The notes under the pieces: model-generated
Databases searched by the model: none
What the model was told of the DNA's origin: nothing
What the model saw: only the letters and a program-made list of their open reading frames with translations
In this document: in pieces, positions 15,179 to 21,317 of the stretch
Layout of the letters: each line of letters starts with the position of its first letter
Numbering within the stretch: the stretch's first letter is position 1
Position numbers and translations under genes: made by a program
Source: an uncultured Armatimonadota bacterium
Lineage (GTDB): Bacteria; Armatimonadota; Fimbriimonadia; Fimbriimonadales; Fimbriimonadaceae
Length of the DNA stretch: 21,317 bases
NCBI GenBank assembly: GCA_946478935.1
Contig: CAMLEL010000004.1
Span: forward strand, 1-21,317
Direction of reading: 5' to 3'

Positions 15179-15919
15179 TCACGATGAATCGCGCTGAAGG
15201 ACCCCGCTCCGGACGGCCATGAGGGTGCCGCCGGCCACGAGCGCAGGGAGCATCAGGACATTGACCAAGGGTATGAGGCTGAGCAGTCCGGAGCCGATTT
15301 GGAATCCAAACCAGCCTTTCATCCGTGTGGCCACGGGCCATTGGGTTCCGATGGTGCGGTTGTATCGCAGAAAAGCGGGCGACGTGTAATCCAGGATGCC
15401 GAGCCAGCCGGCAATGAGAACGGGGCCGGCGACAGGAATGATCCAACCGCAGAACAGCGACAGAATCGCCATGAAGATCGCGAACACGCCCCGAGAAGTT
15501 GAGTCGATGATGATTCTGCCGGTCGGCAAACTCGACTTGGGTGCGGGGAGCCCAGTCTCATTCTCTTCGACGCGCTGGGAGAGATCATCCCACAAGAAGG
15601 AGCTGGTAATGGAAGTAATGGTGAGAAAAACGAAACCCGCAATGAAAAACCATACGAGCAGGTAGGCGAGGGACACGAGAGTTTTCAGTGCGCCTGCATA
15701 ACCGGCATCTGGACCCAGTCTTGCATCCAGAGACCCTTGGATCCACGGCACCAATGCGAAGTATCCGAGGACCACGACACCGAGAAAGATCAGCGTCGAC
15801 CATGCCCATGGCACGATGATGTAGCGCCAGAATCGCCGGTCGCCGAACACCATCCGAAACCCCTCACCGATATACGCCACGCAATAAAGACGGCGAGGCG
15901 CGGAAATCGGTTGCTGCAA
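15179..15919 (-). CDS. EI24/CysZ-like polytopic membrane protein
   Basis: 246 residues from TTG 15919. An ATG at 15853 with GAGGGG 6 bases upstream is an equally good start, but it would remove the YIGEGFR lead-in common in this family. Four to five hydrophobic stretches are visible (about 36-60, 80-108, 147-175, 212-240), with a GFRMVF and WRYIIVPW start and a C-terminal NVLMLPALVAGGTL, as in EI24-domain proteins. CysZ itself is a sulfate permease, but many relatives have no assigned substrate. It is preceded by the pilin terminator and followed after 97 bases by trpB. Confidence 0.8.
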   Translation of the reverse strand: MQQPISAPRRLYCVAYIGEGFRMVFGDRRFWRYIIVPWAWSTLIFLGVVVLGYFALVPWIQGSLDARLGPDAGYAGALKTLVSLAYLLVWFFIAGFVFLTITSITSSFLWDDLSQRVEENETGLPAPKSSLPTGRIIIDSTSRGVFAIFMAILSLFCGWIIPVAGPVLIAGWLGILDYTSPAFLRYNRTIGTQWPVATRMKGWFGFQIGSGLLSLIPLVNVLMLPALVAGGTLMAVRSGVLQRDSS

Positions 15920-15944
15920 CCCAGATCAAGGGGAAACTCGGAAC

Positions 15945-15978
15945 AAAAAAGCCGCTGCGACAACAGCGTCGCAGCGGC
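15945..15978 (-). terminator. Rho-independent terminator after the pilin gene
   Basis: Minus strand GCCGCTGCGAC, 6-base loop, GTCGCAGCGGC (11 perfect pairs) followed by six T. It lies 14 bases past the pilin stop and separates it from the EI24-like gene. Confidence 0.93.
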
Positions 15979-15991
15979 GGGCACGAATCAG

Positions 15992-16354
15992 CTACAGACC
16001 AGCCGGGTCAGTTGCCCACTGGTATTGGTCTTTTGCCAAAAAGGAAGGATTGGTGCCGACCGGGTTGGGCAAATAGGCGCCTAATACCGGCGAGTTGTTT
16101 GGAAAAGTCTTGATGTAATCCGGCGTCAGGTCGCCACCGATGCAGTTTTCGCCGGCGATTTTGCCATGCTCCATCGCCCATCGCTCCTTTGCTCCATCGA
16201 TCTGGCGCAGATTCGCGATGACCGTCTTCTGTCGGCTGCTCTGTCGCGCCTTGACGAACTGCGGCACTGCAATAGCCATCAGGATGCCAATGATCAAGAC
16301 GACGATCATGATCTCCACGAGAGTAAAACCGTTTGCCTTCTTGATGCTTTTCAT
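15992..16354 (-). CDS. Type IV pilin/pseudopilin
   Basis: 120 residues. Class III leader MKSIKKANG then FTLVEIMIVVLIIGILMAIA, cleavage after G9 and Glu at +5. The continuation FVKARQSSRQKTVIANLRQI is the classical pilin helix. The short C-terminal domain has one cysteine (GENCIGG). A monocistronic unit with its own terminator, divergent from the terminase gene. Probably a minor pilin or pseudopilin used by a type IV pilus or type II-like machine encoded elsewhere. Confidence 0.92.
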   Translation of the reverse strand: MKSIKKANGFTLVEIMIVVLIIGILMAIAVPQFVKARQSSRQKTVIANLRQIDGAKERWAMEHGKIAGENCIGGDLTPDYIKTFPNNSPVLGAYLPNPVGTNPSFLAKDQYQWATDPAGL

Positions 16355-16537
16355 GTGTCTTGAATACCTCTATCCTCCGCTGGGGGCGGTTCTCACTCAA
16401 TGTTTTGCCCAATTCGGACCCGCGGTTTATCGGTAGGAATACGGGTTCCAACATCGTTTGCACTCGCTCATTGAATCCGTTGGCCCAAGTTGCACGATCG
16501 ATGGTTGACAAACCGGGTTTTCAAAGCGCTTCTTTGT

Positions 16538-17881
16538 ATGGAATCGAAAACCAAAGCCCGGATGGAGCCGTGGCAGCCCCATCCTGGCCAGAAGGAGTTT
16601 TTGGACTGCCCGGCCAAGATTCGGGTCCTGGCATGTGGCCGGCGTTGGGGCAAGACGGAAGCCTGCGCAGCTTCGATTCTCCGTGAGTTGAAGCAGAAGG
16701 AGCCGACCCGGCATCTGATCATTGCACCGACACTGGACCAAGCGAGAATCCTCTTCGACCGCGTGGTCGCTCTTCTCAAATCAGAAACGTCGACCAGGAA
16801 GCGACCCGCTGCTGACTCCAGTATCAGGACGTGGGCGAACCCTTATCCGCGACTCACGTTTGGACCTCATACCGTTGCGGCGCGATCCGGCCATTTGGGT
16901 CGGACCTTGAGAGGGAATGAAGCGACGCACGTCATCATCGACGAAGCGGCCTATGTGCCCGAATCCCTGGTGGCGGAAGTGGCCATGCCGATGCTGGCCA
17001 CCAATCACGGCCGGTTGACACTCATTAGCACCCCTAATGGACTGAATCACTTTTGGAAGTTCTTCAAGATGGGCGAGACGGGTGAGCATGGGGTTTGGAG
17101 CCGAACCGCACCTTCGTCCGAGTCGCCATTGGTATCCAAGGAGTTTCTTCGGATTCAGAAGGAAATCATCAGTCGACGAGCGTTCGAGATCGAATACGAG
17201 GCGCGTTTTGTGGACGCGGCGGGCCAAGTATTTGGCGTGGAGGCGATCGAAGCGTGCATCGTACCGGAGGTCTTCCGATCCGAATCCAGGGTCTGGGTTG
17301 GCGTGGACTGGGGCCGATATGAGGATTTCACGGCAGTGGTGGCAGTTGAGGGAAATCGAACTGCTTGCCAAGTGTTGGCGGTGGAACAGTTTCGCCGGGA
17401 GAGTTGGCCCGAGATGGTGGAGCGGGTGGCAGAAGTGATCGAGAGGTTTCCGGGTGCCAAGGTGCTTGGGGATGGAACCGGGGCGGGCGATGTCGTGACC
17501 GATATGCTCAAAACTCGACTGTCAAAAAACAAAGTAGATAACCTAACGTTTAGTAACCTGCGCAAGCAGGAACTGATCGAGTCGCTGCGCGCACTGATCG
17601 AGCGGCAGGCACTGACCTTCGAACCCGATCCCGAACTCATTCGGCAACTGAAGCATTTTGAGGCGAGCATCTCCTCATCTGGTCGGCAGCGACTCAATGC
17701 CCGCTCCGGATACCACGACGATCTGGTGATCGCTCTGGCGCTTGCGTGTCGCATGCTTCCGGGCGGTCGATCCGCGCCGATCCATTTGGGCGGAGTTCGT
17801 CGGTTCAACCGTCGTGCCTCGCACCGGACCCAGCTTTGTTTCAACGATTTGAATTGGGCGCAGCCCAAACAGGAGAAATGA
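16538..17881 (+). CDS. Phage large terminase subunit (Mu gp28-like)
   Basis: 447 residues from ATG 16538; an upstream in-frame ATG at 16490 and an internal one at 16562 are alternatives, none with a clear Shine-Dalgarno. The ATPase domain has Walker A GRRWGKT (34-40), Walker B VIIDE (132-136) and the LISTPNG coupling motif (about 163-168). The RNase H-type nuclease has three acidic sites: GVDWG (D257), GDGTGAGD (D312) and YHDDLVIAL (D394/D395). It would pump DNA into the prohead and cut it. All catalytic residues are present. It is followed without gap by the portal gene, the packaging half of a head module whose capsid half is at 1-3257. Confidence 0.92.
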   Translation: MESKTKARMEPWQPHPGQKEFLDCPAKIRVLACGRRWGKTEACAASILRELKQKEPTRHLIIAPTLDQARILFDRVVALLKSETSTRKRPAADSSIRTWANPYPRLTFGPHTVAARSGHLGRTLRGNEATHVIIDEAAYVPESLVAEVAMPMLATNHGRLTLISTPNGLNHFWKFFKMGETGEHGVWSRTAPSSESPLVSKEFLRIQKEIISRRAFEIEYEARFVDAAGQVFGVEAIEACIVPEVFRSESRVWVGVDWGRYEDFTAVVAVEGNRTACQVLAVEQFRRESWPEMVERVAEVIERFPGAKVLGDGTGAGDVVTDMLKTRLSKNKVDNLTFSNLRKQELIESLRALIERQALTFEPDPELIRQLKHFEASISSSGRQRLNARSGYHDDLVIALALACRMLPGGRSAPIHLGGVRRFNRRASHRTQLCFNDLNWAQPKQEK

Positions 17882-18973
17882 ATGTTTAACCTTTTCAAAC
17901 GGCGCCATAAACCAATTCAGCAAGAGTTGGCTCGGCAAACCACTTGGTATGACCGCAAGATTCAGGAGATTCCCGGGACACCGCCCGGGCCACTTCCCTA
18001 TGCCACGTATGATTCGATGCAGCGTGATGCCATGATCCAGACCGTTCTGTCGGTCAAGAAACAGGGTGTTTTGGCAGCCAACTATCGCTTGCGCCCGGCA
18101 TCCGACTCGGCAGAGGACGTGTCGATCGCCCAATTCGTCGAATTCAATTTTGAGCGGATGGCAGGATCGCCAGCGACGGTGATGGGCCAAGCCATGGACG
18201 CTTTTGCAAAAGGCTGGTCGGTGCAGGAGGCAATCTACGAACCCAATGGCGAGCACCTCTTGTTGGCAGAAGTTCGGCCGAAAGATCCGGCGACATTTGG
18301 CATGACCTTGGACGCTTTCGGGCGCGTCACCGGACTTCGCCTGGAACCGACCTTGGATGAACCGAATCGTTCGCCAAAGGCGCTACCACTTTCCAAGTTC
18401 GTATTGTTTGCGAATCGGGGCGGATATGGTCGTCCGAAAGGTCAGAGCGACCTGGACGCCGCCTATTCTCACTGGAAGGCTAAATCGACATTGCTGGATG
18501 CCTGGAAACTACATCTGGAAAAGTTCGCCTCGCCCACTCTGCTTGGAAAGTATGAAAGGGGATTGCCGGAGTCGGAAGCGGCTGATCTGCTTACGGCGTT
18601 GAACGGTTTGGCGCGGCGAGCTGCCATCGTTTATCCGAATGAGATTGAGATCGGGACACTGAGTGCGGGTCGGGAGACTTCGACTGGATTCATGGATGCA
18701 ATCGAATTTCATAACCGCGAGATCGCACGGTCTGTCTTGGGCCAGACATTGACGACTGACGAAGGTCGACGCGTGGGCTCGTTGGCACTGGGCAAGGTGC
18801 ACCTGCAGGTCTTCTTGCTGCAACTTCAGGCATTGCGAAAGGAACTTGCCGACCTGGTCATGACGGAGCAGGTGATTCGGCCATTGGTGGAGATGAACTT
18901 TGGAAGGGTGTCATTGCCGAAATTCGAGTTTGAGGAGACGCCACTGGATGCTTTTGTGGCAGGAAACATTTGA
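17882..18973 (+). CDS. Phage portal protein, DUF935/Mu gp29-like (short form)
   Basis: 363 residues, ATG directly after the terminase TGA with GGAGA 5 bases upstream. DUF935 features are clear: MQRDAMIQTVLSVKKQGVLAANYRL, AKGWSVQEAIYE, PKDPATFGM, LEKFASPTLLGKYERG and SVLGQTLTTDEGRRVGSLALGKVH. It forms the ring through which DNA enters the head. Mu gp29 is about 510 residues, so roughly the last 150 are missing; the protein ends naturally at AGNI, just before the repeat-bearing gap. It may be a short family variant or truncated at a rearrangement boundary. The F-like morphogenesis gene expected next is absent. Confidence 0.88.
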   Translation: MFNLFKRRHKPIQQELARQTTWYDRKIQEIPGTPPGPLPYATYDSMQRDAMIQTVLSVKKQGVLAANYRLRPASDSAEDVSIAQFVEFNFERMAGSPATVMGQAMDAFAKGWSVQEAIYEPNGEHLLLAEVRPKDPATFGMTLDAFGRVTGLRLEPTLDEPNRSPKALPLSKFVLFANRGGYGRPKGQSDLDAAYSHWKAKSTLLDAWKLHLEKFASPTLLGKYERGLPESEAADLLTALNGLARRAAIVYPNEIEIGTLSAGRETSTGFMDAIEFHNREIARSVLGQTLTTDEGRRVGSLALGKVHLQVFLLQLQALRKELADLVMTEQVIRPLVEMNFGRVSLPKFEFEETPLDAFVAGNI

Positions 18974-19020
18974 GGTATGTGCGTAAGGGTTGGTTCGGGA
19001 TTCAGGAGGTTCGGTTTCGT

Positions 19021-19319
19021 TGCCTCAGGACGATCCTATCTGCCAACTCACCGTCGTGCAAGCTCGGTCCTGAGGCTTGAACAGGAAGCTAGAATGCAGA
19101 CATGGCACGCCAGCGCCACTGGATTAACCAAGGGTTAGCGGCGATTGGGTCTCCTCGACCCCTACCTTCGTCCCCACCTTCGAGCGGGCGAGATAAAACG
19201 CGGGAAGATTGATATGGAGCCAGGGGTTGGACTATGTCGGGTTAGAATCTTGATATGGATGAGCCTCAGGACTGAGTTTGCGGCAGGCGGGGCTTGGCGG
19301 CATGGATCGTCCTGAGGCA
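19021..19319. repeat. MITE/REPIN-like element: two inverted copies of a 55-bp palindrome
   Basis: This fills most of the gene-free stretch 18974-19379. The outer ends are exact 16-bp inverted repeats (TGCCTCAGGACGATCC at 19021 and its complement at 19304-19319). Each end is itself a palindrome, GCCTCAGGAC-N35/36-GTCCTGAGGC (19022-19076 and 19263-19318). The second copy, reverse-complemented, also matches the first internally (GATCC, GCCAA, GCAA, CTC). Between the copies are 186 bases without a convincing gene, with two related TTGATATGGA repeats. No transposase is present, so it would be a non-autonomous, hairpin-rich mobile repeat. Confidence 0.65.
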
Positions 19320-19328
19320 GAAAAAAGT

Positions 19329-19358
19329 TTGCCGAAACAAACATTTGCATTCTATATT
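19329..19358 (+). promoter_or_regulatory. Promoter of the second thioredoxin/pilin operon
   Basis: TTGCCG, 18-base spacer, TATATT, with ACATTTG in the spacer. It resembles the capsid-operon promoter at 3257-3228 (opposite strand) over its whole length, about 24 of 32 bases identical. An overlapping TTGCAT-17-TATGAT just downstream is a second possibility. The ATG at 19380 has no Shine-Dalgarno. Confidence 0.5.
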
Positions 19359-19379
19359 CAAATATTGTATGATGGCATC

Positions 19380-19763
19380 ATGGTAAAGAGAAGAAGCGTC
19401 GTAGCCTCGGTGATCACCGTTGCTATTGCATCTGGATGCCAGCGATCCCAGAACATGCCTCGCACGATGATCTTCTTCTGCGGATGCGCCCCTTGTGCAG
19501 AACTTGTCGGTAAATTGGGCAAGTACGTCGATCGCGGGTCCGTCTATTTCGCAGGCTCACCTGGTGACGCCTCTACCTTCCAGAGAAAGTATGGACTTCA
19601 GAGGGTCGTGGCTGATGTGAGTGGAGAACTCGCTTCAAAAGAAGGGGTGGGCCGTTGCCCTGCCGTGCTAGTGGTGCGTGGCCAAGAGCGCCACCTATAT
19701 GGAAACGGAAACGTCCTCAGGCCGGATGAACTGGAGGTTGTGAAGGAGGCACTCAGTGAGTAG
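19380..19763 (+). CDS. Thioredoxin-fold lipoprotein
   Basis: 127 residues from ATG 19380; the open frame begins earlier but would run through the promoter. The signal MVKRRSVVASVITVAIASGC ends in a lipobox, so C20 is probably lipid-modified. A short thioredoxin-like core follows: MIFFCGCAPCAELVGKLG with a CxxC at 36-39 plus an extra Cys at 34, and a GRCPAVLVVRGQ segment with the cis-proline. Likely a small thiol-disulfide protein tethered outside the cytoplasmic membrane. First gene of a tightly overlapped operon leading to a prepilin. Confidence 0.75.
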   Translation: MVKRRSVVASVITVAIASGCQRSQNMPRTMIFFCGCAPCAELVGKLGKYVDRGSVYFAGSPGDASTFQRKYGLQRVVADVSGELASKEGVGRCPAVLVVRGQERHLYGNGNVLRPDELEVVKEALSE

Positions 19764-20280
19764 TACTAGGATTTCGCCCATGCATACCCATTGTCTGCTC
19801 ATTCTAAGCGTGATCGCGATGTCTATGTGGATTCCGCCGTATCTGCAGGCGCGCTATCAGCCGATCACTACACAGGCAGGCTGGAGTGATCTCACGCTAA
19901 AGGATCCTCCACTAGACACTCGTGTTTCACCCGATAGCAGCAACAAGGGGAACTATGTTGTTGCTTTTATCAGCGATTGCGGACCTTGCAACGCATCACG
20001 CCTACGGGAGTTACAGGCGCTTTCTGTTAGAGCCCGAACCAAAAAGCGAGTTCTGGTCTGTGGAAAGACGAGCGAATCCGAGATTGCGGAAATGCAACAT
20101 AAGTTTGCTGGTCTAGAATTACAAAAGGCTACGCCAGAGGTGGTGACGGGATGGAATGTCTCCTTCATGCCGAGAGTCTATGGTGTGTCTGATGGGTGGT
20201 ACCGTTACATCCAAAACCCCTCGGCAGATTTCTCTCAATCGATACGCCTCGCTATCAGTCAAGTGGAGGAAAGGGGGTGA
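19756..20280 (+). CDS. Membrane-anchored thioredoxin-like protein with CGPC motif
   Basis: 174 residues from GTG 19756, chosen because AAGGAGG lies 6 bases upstream; it overlaps the previous gene by 8 bases. A signal anchor (about 11-30, THCLLILSVIAMSMWIPP) is followed by a thioredoxin-like domain: NYVVAFISDCGPCNASRLRE with C75-G-P-C78, VLVCGKTSESEI, and SFMPRVYGV with the cis-proline. CGPC is the classical reducing active site. Probably faces the periplasm together with the preceding lipoprotein, as a reductant or oxidant pair. Confidence 0.8.
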   Translation: MSSTRISPMHTHCLLILSVIAMSMWIPPYLQARYQPITTQAGWSDLTLKDPPLDTRVSPDSSNKGNYVVAFISDCGPCNASRLRELQALSVRARTKKRVLVCGKTSESEIAEMQHKFAGLELQKATPEVVTGWNVSFMPRVYGVSDGWYRYIQNPSADFSQSIRLAISQVEERG

Positions 20281-20915
20281 TCGTGCGTTCTATGAGTCAC
20301 GTTTCGACGCCCGACGAGAATACTTGGCCGCGCGCAAGTTATCGCAGCGTGGTTGCCATATTATTACCGTTGATCATCGTGCAGGCTGCGGAGTCCGCCT
20401 TTCTCCGAGCCGTCAACATACAAGTTGACCAAACGCGTGGTTCAGTGATAGTTTTGGTTGAGTGGTTTGAGGCCTTCGGATTTGCTTTGATGGCGGTTTA
20501 CTTCGGCAGGTTGAGAGGCCCAGGCGGCATGTACCTGTTGTCGGGAATATTCACGACCTCCCTTGTGTTGTTTAATTTCCGAAGCGATTTCATTCGGACC
20601 GGAACATTCGACTATTTTCGCGACAGTTACTGGCCATGGCTCCTGAAGGACTGTTCCTTTGCCCTAGGAGGATTCCTAGTTGGATTGTTTTTACCGCCGG
20701 TCCGCACCAAGTTTGCTGTCCGACTCGCTTTCGTTTGTTTGTTTGTTCTGACTATTCTTACTCTCGATACGTGGGGAACAGTGCATTTAAACTCGAGTAG
20801 TGGGTGGAGTGCGTTCGCTCCAACCAGGCAGTGGGCTCTAGCGGGAGTCGTCGTTGTCGCAAGTTGCGTCCTCGCCCTCGCTCATTCGCAGGCTGATAAG
20901 GAGGTTCGAGCATGA
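20277..20915 (+). CDS. Uncharacterised polytopic membrane protein
   Basis: 212 residues from the GTG at 20277, which overlaps the preceding TGA (GTGA) and has GGAGG 7 bases upstream; the GTG at 20283 is also possible. About six hydrophobic stretches are visible (for example LLPLIIVQAAESAFL, MYLLSGIFTTSLVLF, FALGGFLVGLFLPP, RLAFVCLFVLTILTL and ALAGVVVVASCVLAL). There is no periplasmic CxxC, so it is not an obvious DsbB, VKOR or CcdA. It could anchor or energise the adjacent thioredoxin or pilin proteins. Family not recognised. Confidence 0.75.
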   Translation: MIVRSMSHVSTPDENTWPRASYRSVVAILLPLIIVQAAESAFLRAVNIQVDQTRGSVIVLVEWFEAFGFALMAVYFGRLRGPGGMYLLSGIFTTSLVLFNFRSDFIRTGTFDYFRDSYWPWLLKDCSFALGGFLVGLFLPPVRTKFAVRLAFVCLFVLTILTLDTWGTVHLNSSSGWSAFAPTRQWALAGVVVVASCVLALAHSQADKEVRA

Positions 20916-21317
20916 GGTTCCGTTGCCAGATTCGCAATGGATTTACCATTGCTGAAATTCTCGTAGTAATCGCGATCATTGTTTTGCTTGCGAGCATCGT
21001 TCTTGGAGTGGCTCGAAATGCATCGACGCGCGCTAAGTCCGCTGTCTGCATCTCCAACCTCCATCAGATTCAGCTAGCCCTCCAGCTTTACCGTACGGAT
21101 AATGGCGCCTATCCGCCAGATGCTTTGGACGGGCCAGTTGCGACCTACTTTGGAGGGAGTACCTTCACTTGTCCGGTAGCGGTTGCCAACGACTCTGGTC
21201 GAACAGACCACTATTTTCTGCAAGCTGACCAAACTGTGTCAAAACTGTCGGGTAGTACGGCGCACGGGGGCTGCCAAGAAGCTCGGGGACCTGCTTTCCC
21301 ATTGGCGTACGACGCAA
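20912..21317 (+). CDS. Prepilin, 3' end beyond the window
   Basis: The ATG overlaps the previous stop (ATGA) and AAGGAGG lies 7 bases upstream. Class III leader MRFRCQIRNG then FTIAEILVVIAIIVLLASIV, cleavage after G10 with Glu at +5. At least 135 residues are in the window. The globular part has three cysteines (AVCISN, TFTCPV, GGCQEA), unusual for pilins and consistent with disulfide handling by the two upstream thioredoxin-like proteins. The YRTDNGAYPP segment is typical of small pseudopilins. Confidence 0.88.
   Translation, partial: MRFRCQIRNGFTIAEILVVIAIIVLLASIVLGVARNASTRAKSAVCISNLHQIQLALQLYRTDNGAYPPDALDGPVATYFGGSTFTCPVAVANDSGRTDHYFLQADQTVSKLSGSTAHGGCQEARGPAFPLAYDA

Noticed and set aside
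16480..16500. Sigma-54-like TTGGCCC/TTGCAC near the terminase start
   Set aside because: The GG and GC elements are about two bases too close for a -24/-12 promoter.
19021..19319. Integron attC sites
   Set aside because: The palindromes lack the attC core (RYYYAAC/GTTRRRY), and no integrase or cassette array is present.
19162..19350. 62-codon minus-strand ORF in the gap after the portal
   Set aside because: It runs through the inverted-repeat element and the promoter, with no ribosome site and no recognisable features.
1..21317. tRNA, rRNA genes or a CRISPR array
   Set aside because: No cloverleaf-like segment with T-loop consensus, no rRNA sequence and no regularly spaced direct repeats were noticed by eye. 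An Infernal/tRNAscan run would settle this.

Overview
The window looks like a chromosomal segment of a moderately GC-rich, free-living bacterium, most likely from Armatimonadota (Fimbriimonadia-like). This is an inference from the several short prepilins with class III leaders, one with an H-x-DG/DUF1559-like tail, the ECF sigma/FecR-like anti-sigma pair and the housekeeping gene mix. No rRNA or other marker is present to prove it.

Layout. (1) 1-3257, minus strand: the capsid half of a Mu-like phage head module (protease gpI-like, small decoration-like protein, gpT-like major capsid protein, then three small connector-region genes). (2) 3332-4768, plus: mrp/apbC and a small CxxC protein. (3) 4814-6794, minus: a visibly AT-richer accessory operon encoding a secreted 10-cysteine peptide, a frameshifted lipoprotein, a prepilin, a tiny membrane anchor and a DsbA/thioredoxin-like protein. 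It abuts a truncated C-terminal remnant of a yihY/brkB gene (6871-7061). (4) 7094-10837: two ECF sigma factors, a FecR-like membrane anti-sigma factor, a DUF4446 protein and an unknown membrane-anchored protein. (5) 10912-16354: signal peptidase I, a Nudix hydrolase, asd, an AraC-type regulator, trpB, an EI24/CysZ-like membrane protein and a type IV pilin-like protein. (6) 16538-18973, plus: the packaging half of the Mu-like module, large terminase followed directly by a DUF935 (gp29-like) portal. (7) 18974-19379: a gene-free stretch holding a MITE/REPIN-like element made of two inverted palindromes. (8) 19380 to the end, plus: a second pilin/thioredoxin operon (thioredoxin-fold lipoprotein, anchored thioredoxin-fold protein, polytopic membrane protein, prepilin running off the window).

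Two things stand out. First, the terminase-portal pair and the protease-capsid set are adjacent in Mu-like phages. Here they lie about 13 kb apart, divergently, with ordinary chromosomal genes between them and no gpF-like gene. This fits an inversion of about 16 kb through a prophage remnant, or a dispersed, domesticated (gene-transfer-agent-like) particle. Second, the window carries two separate operons that join class III prepilins to thioredoxin-fold proteins, one of them with a secreted cysteine-rich peptide. This suggests a lineage-specific extracytoplasmic system in which disulfide chemistry serves pilin-like proteins or a secreted mini-protein. Three genes or remnants in 5.28-6.95 kb each read through if one base is restored to a short homopolymer, so either real decay or assembly error must be settled there first.
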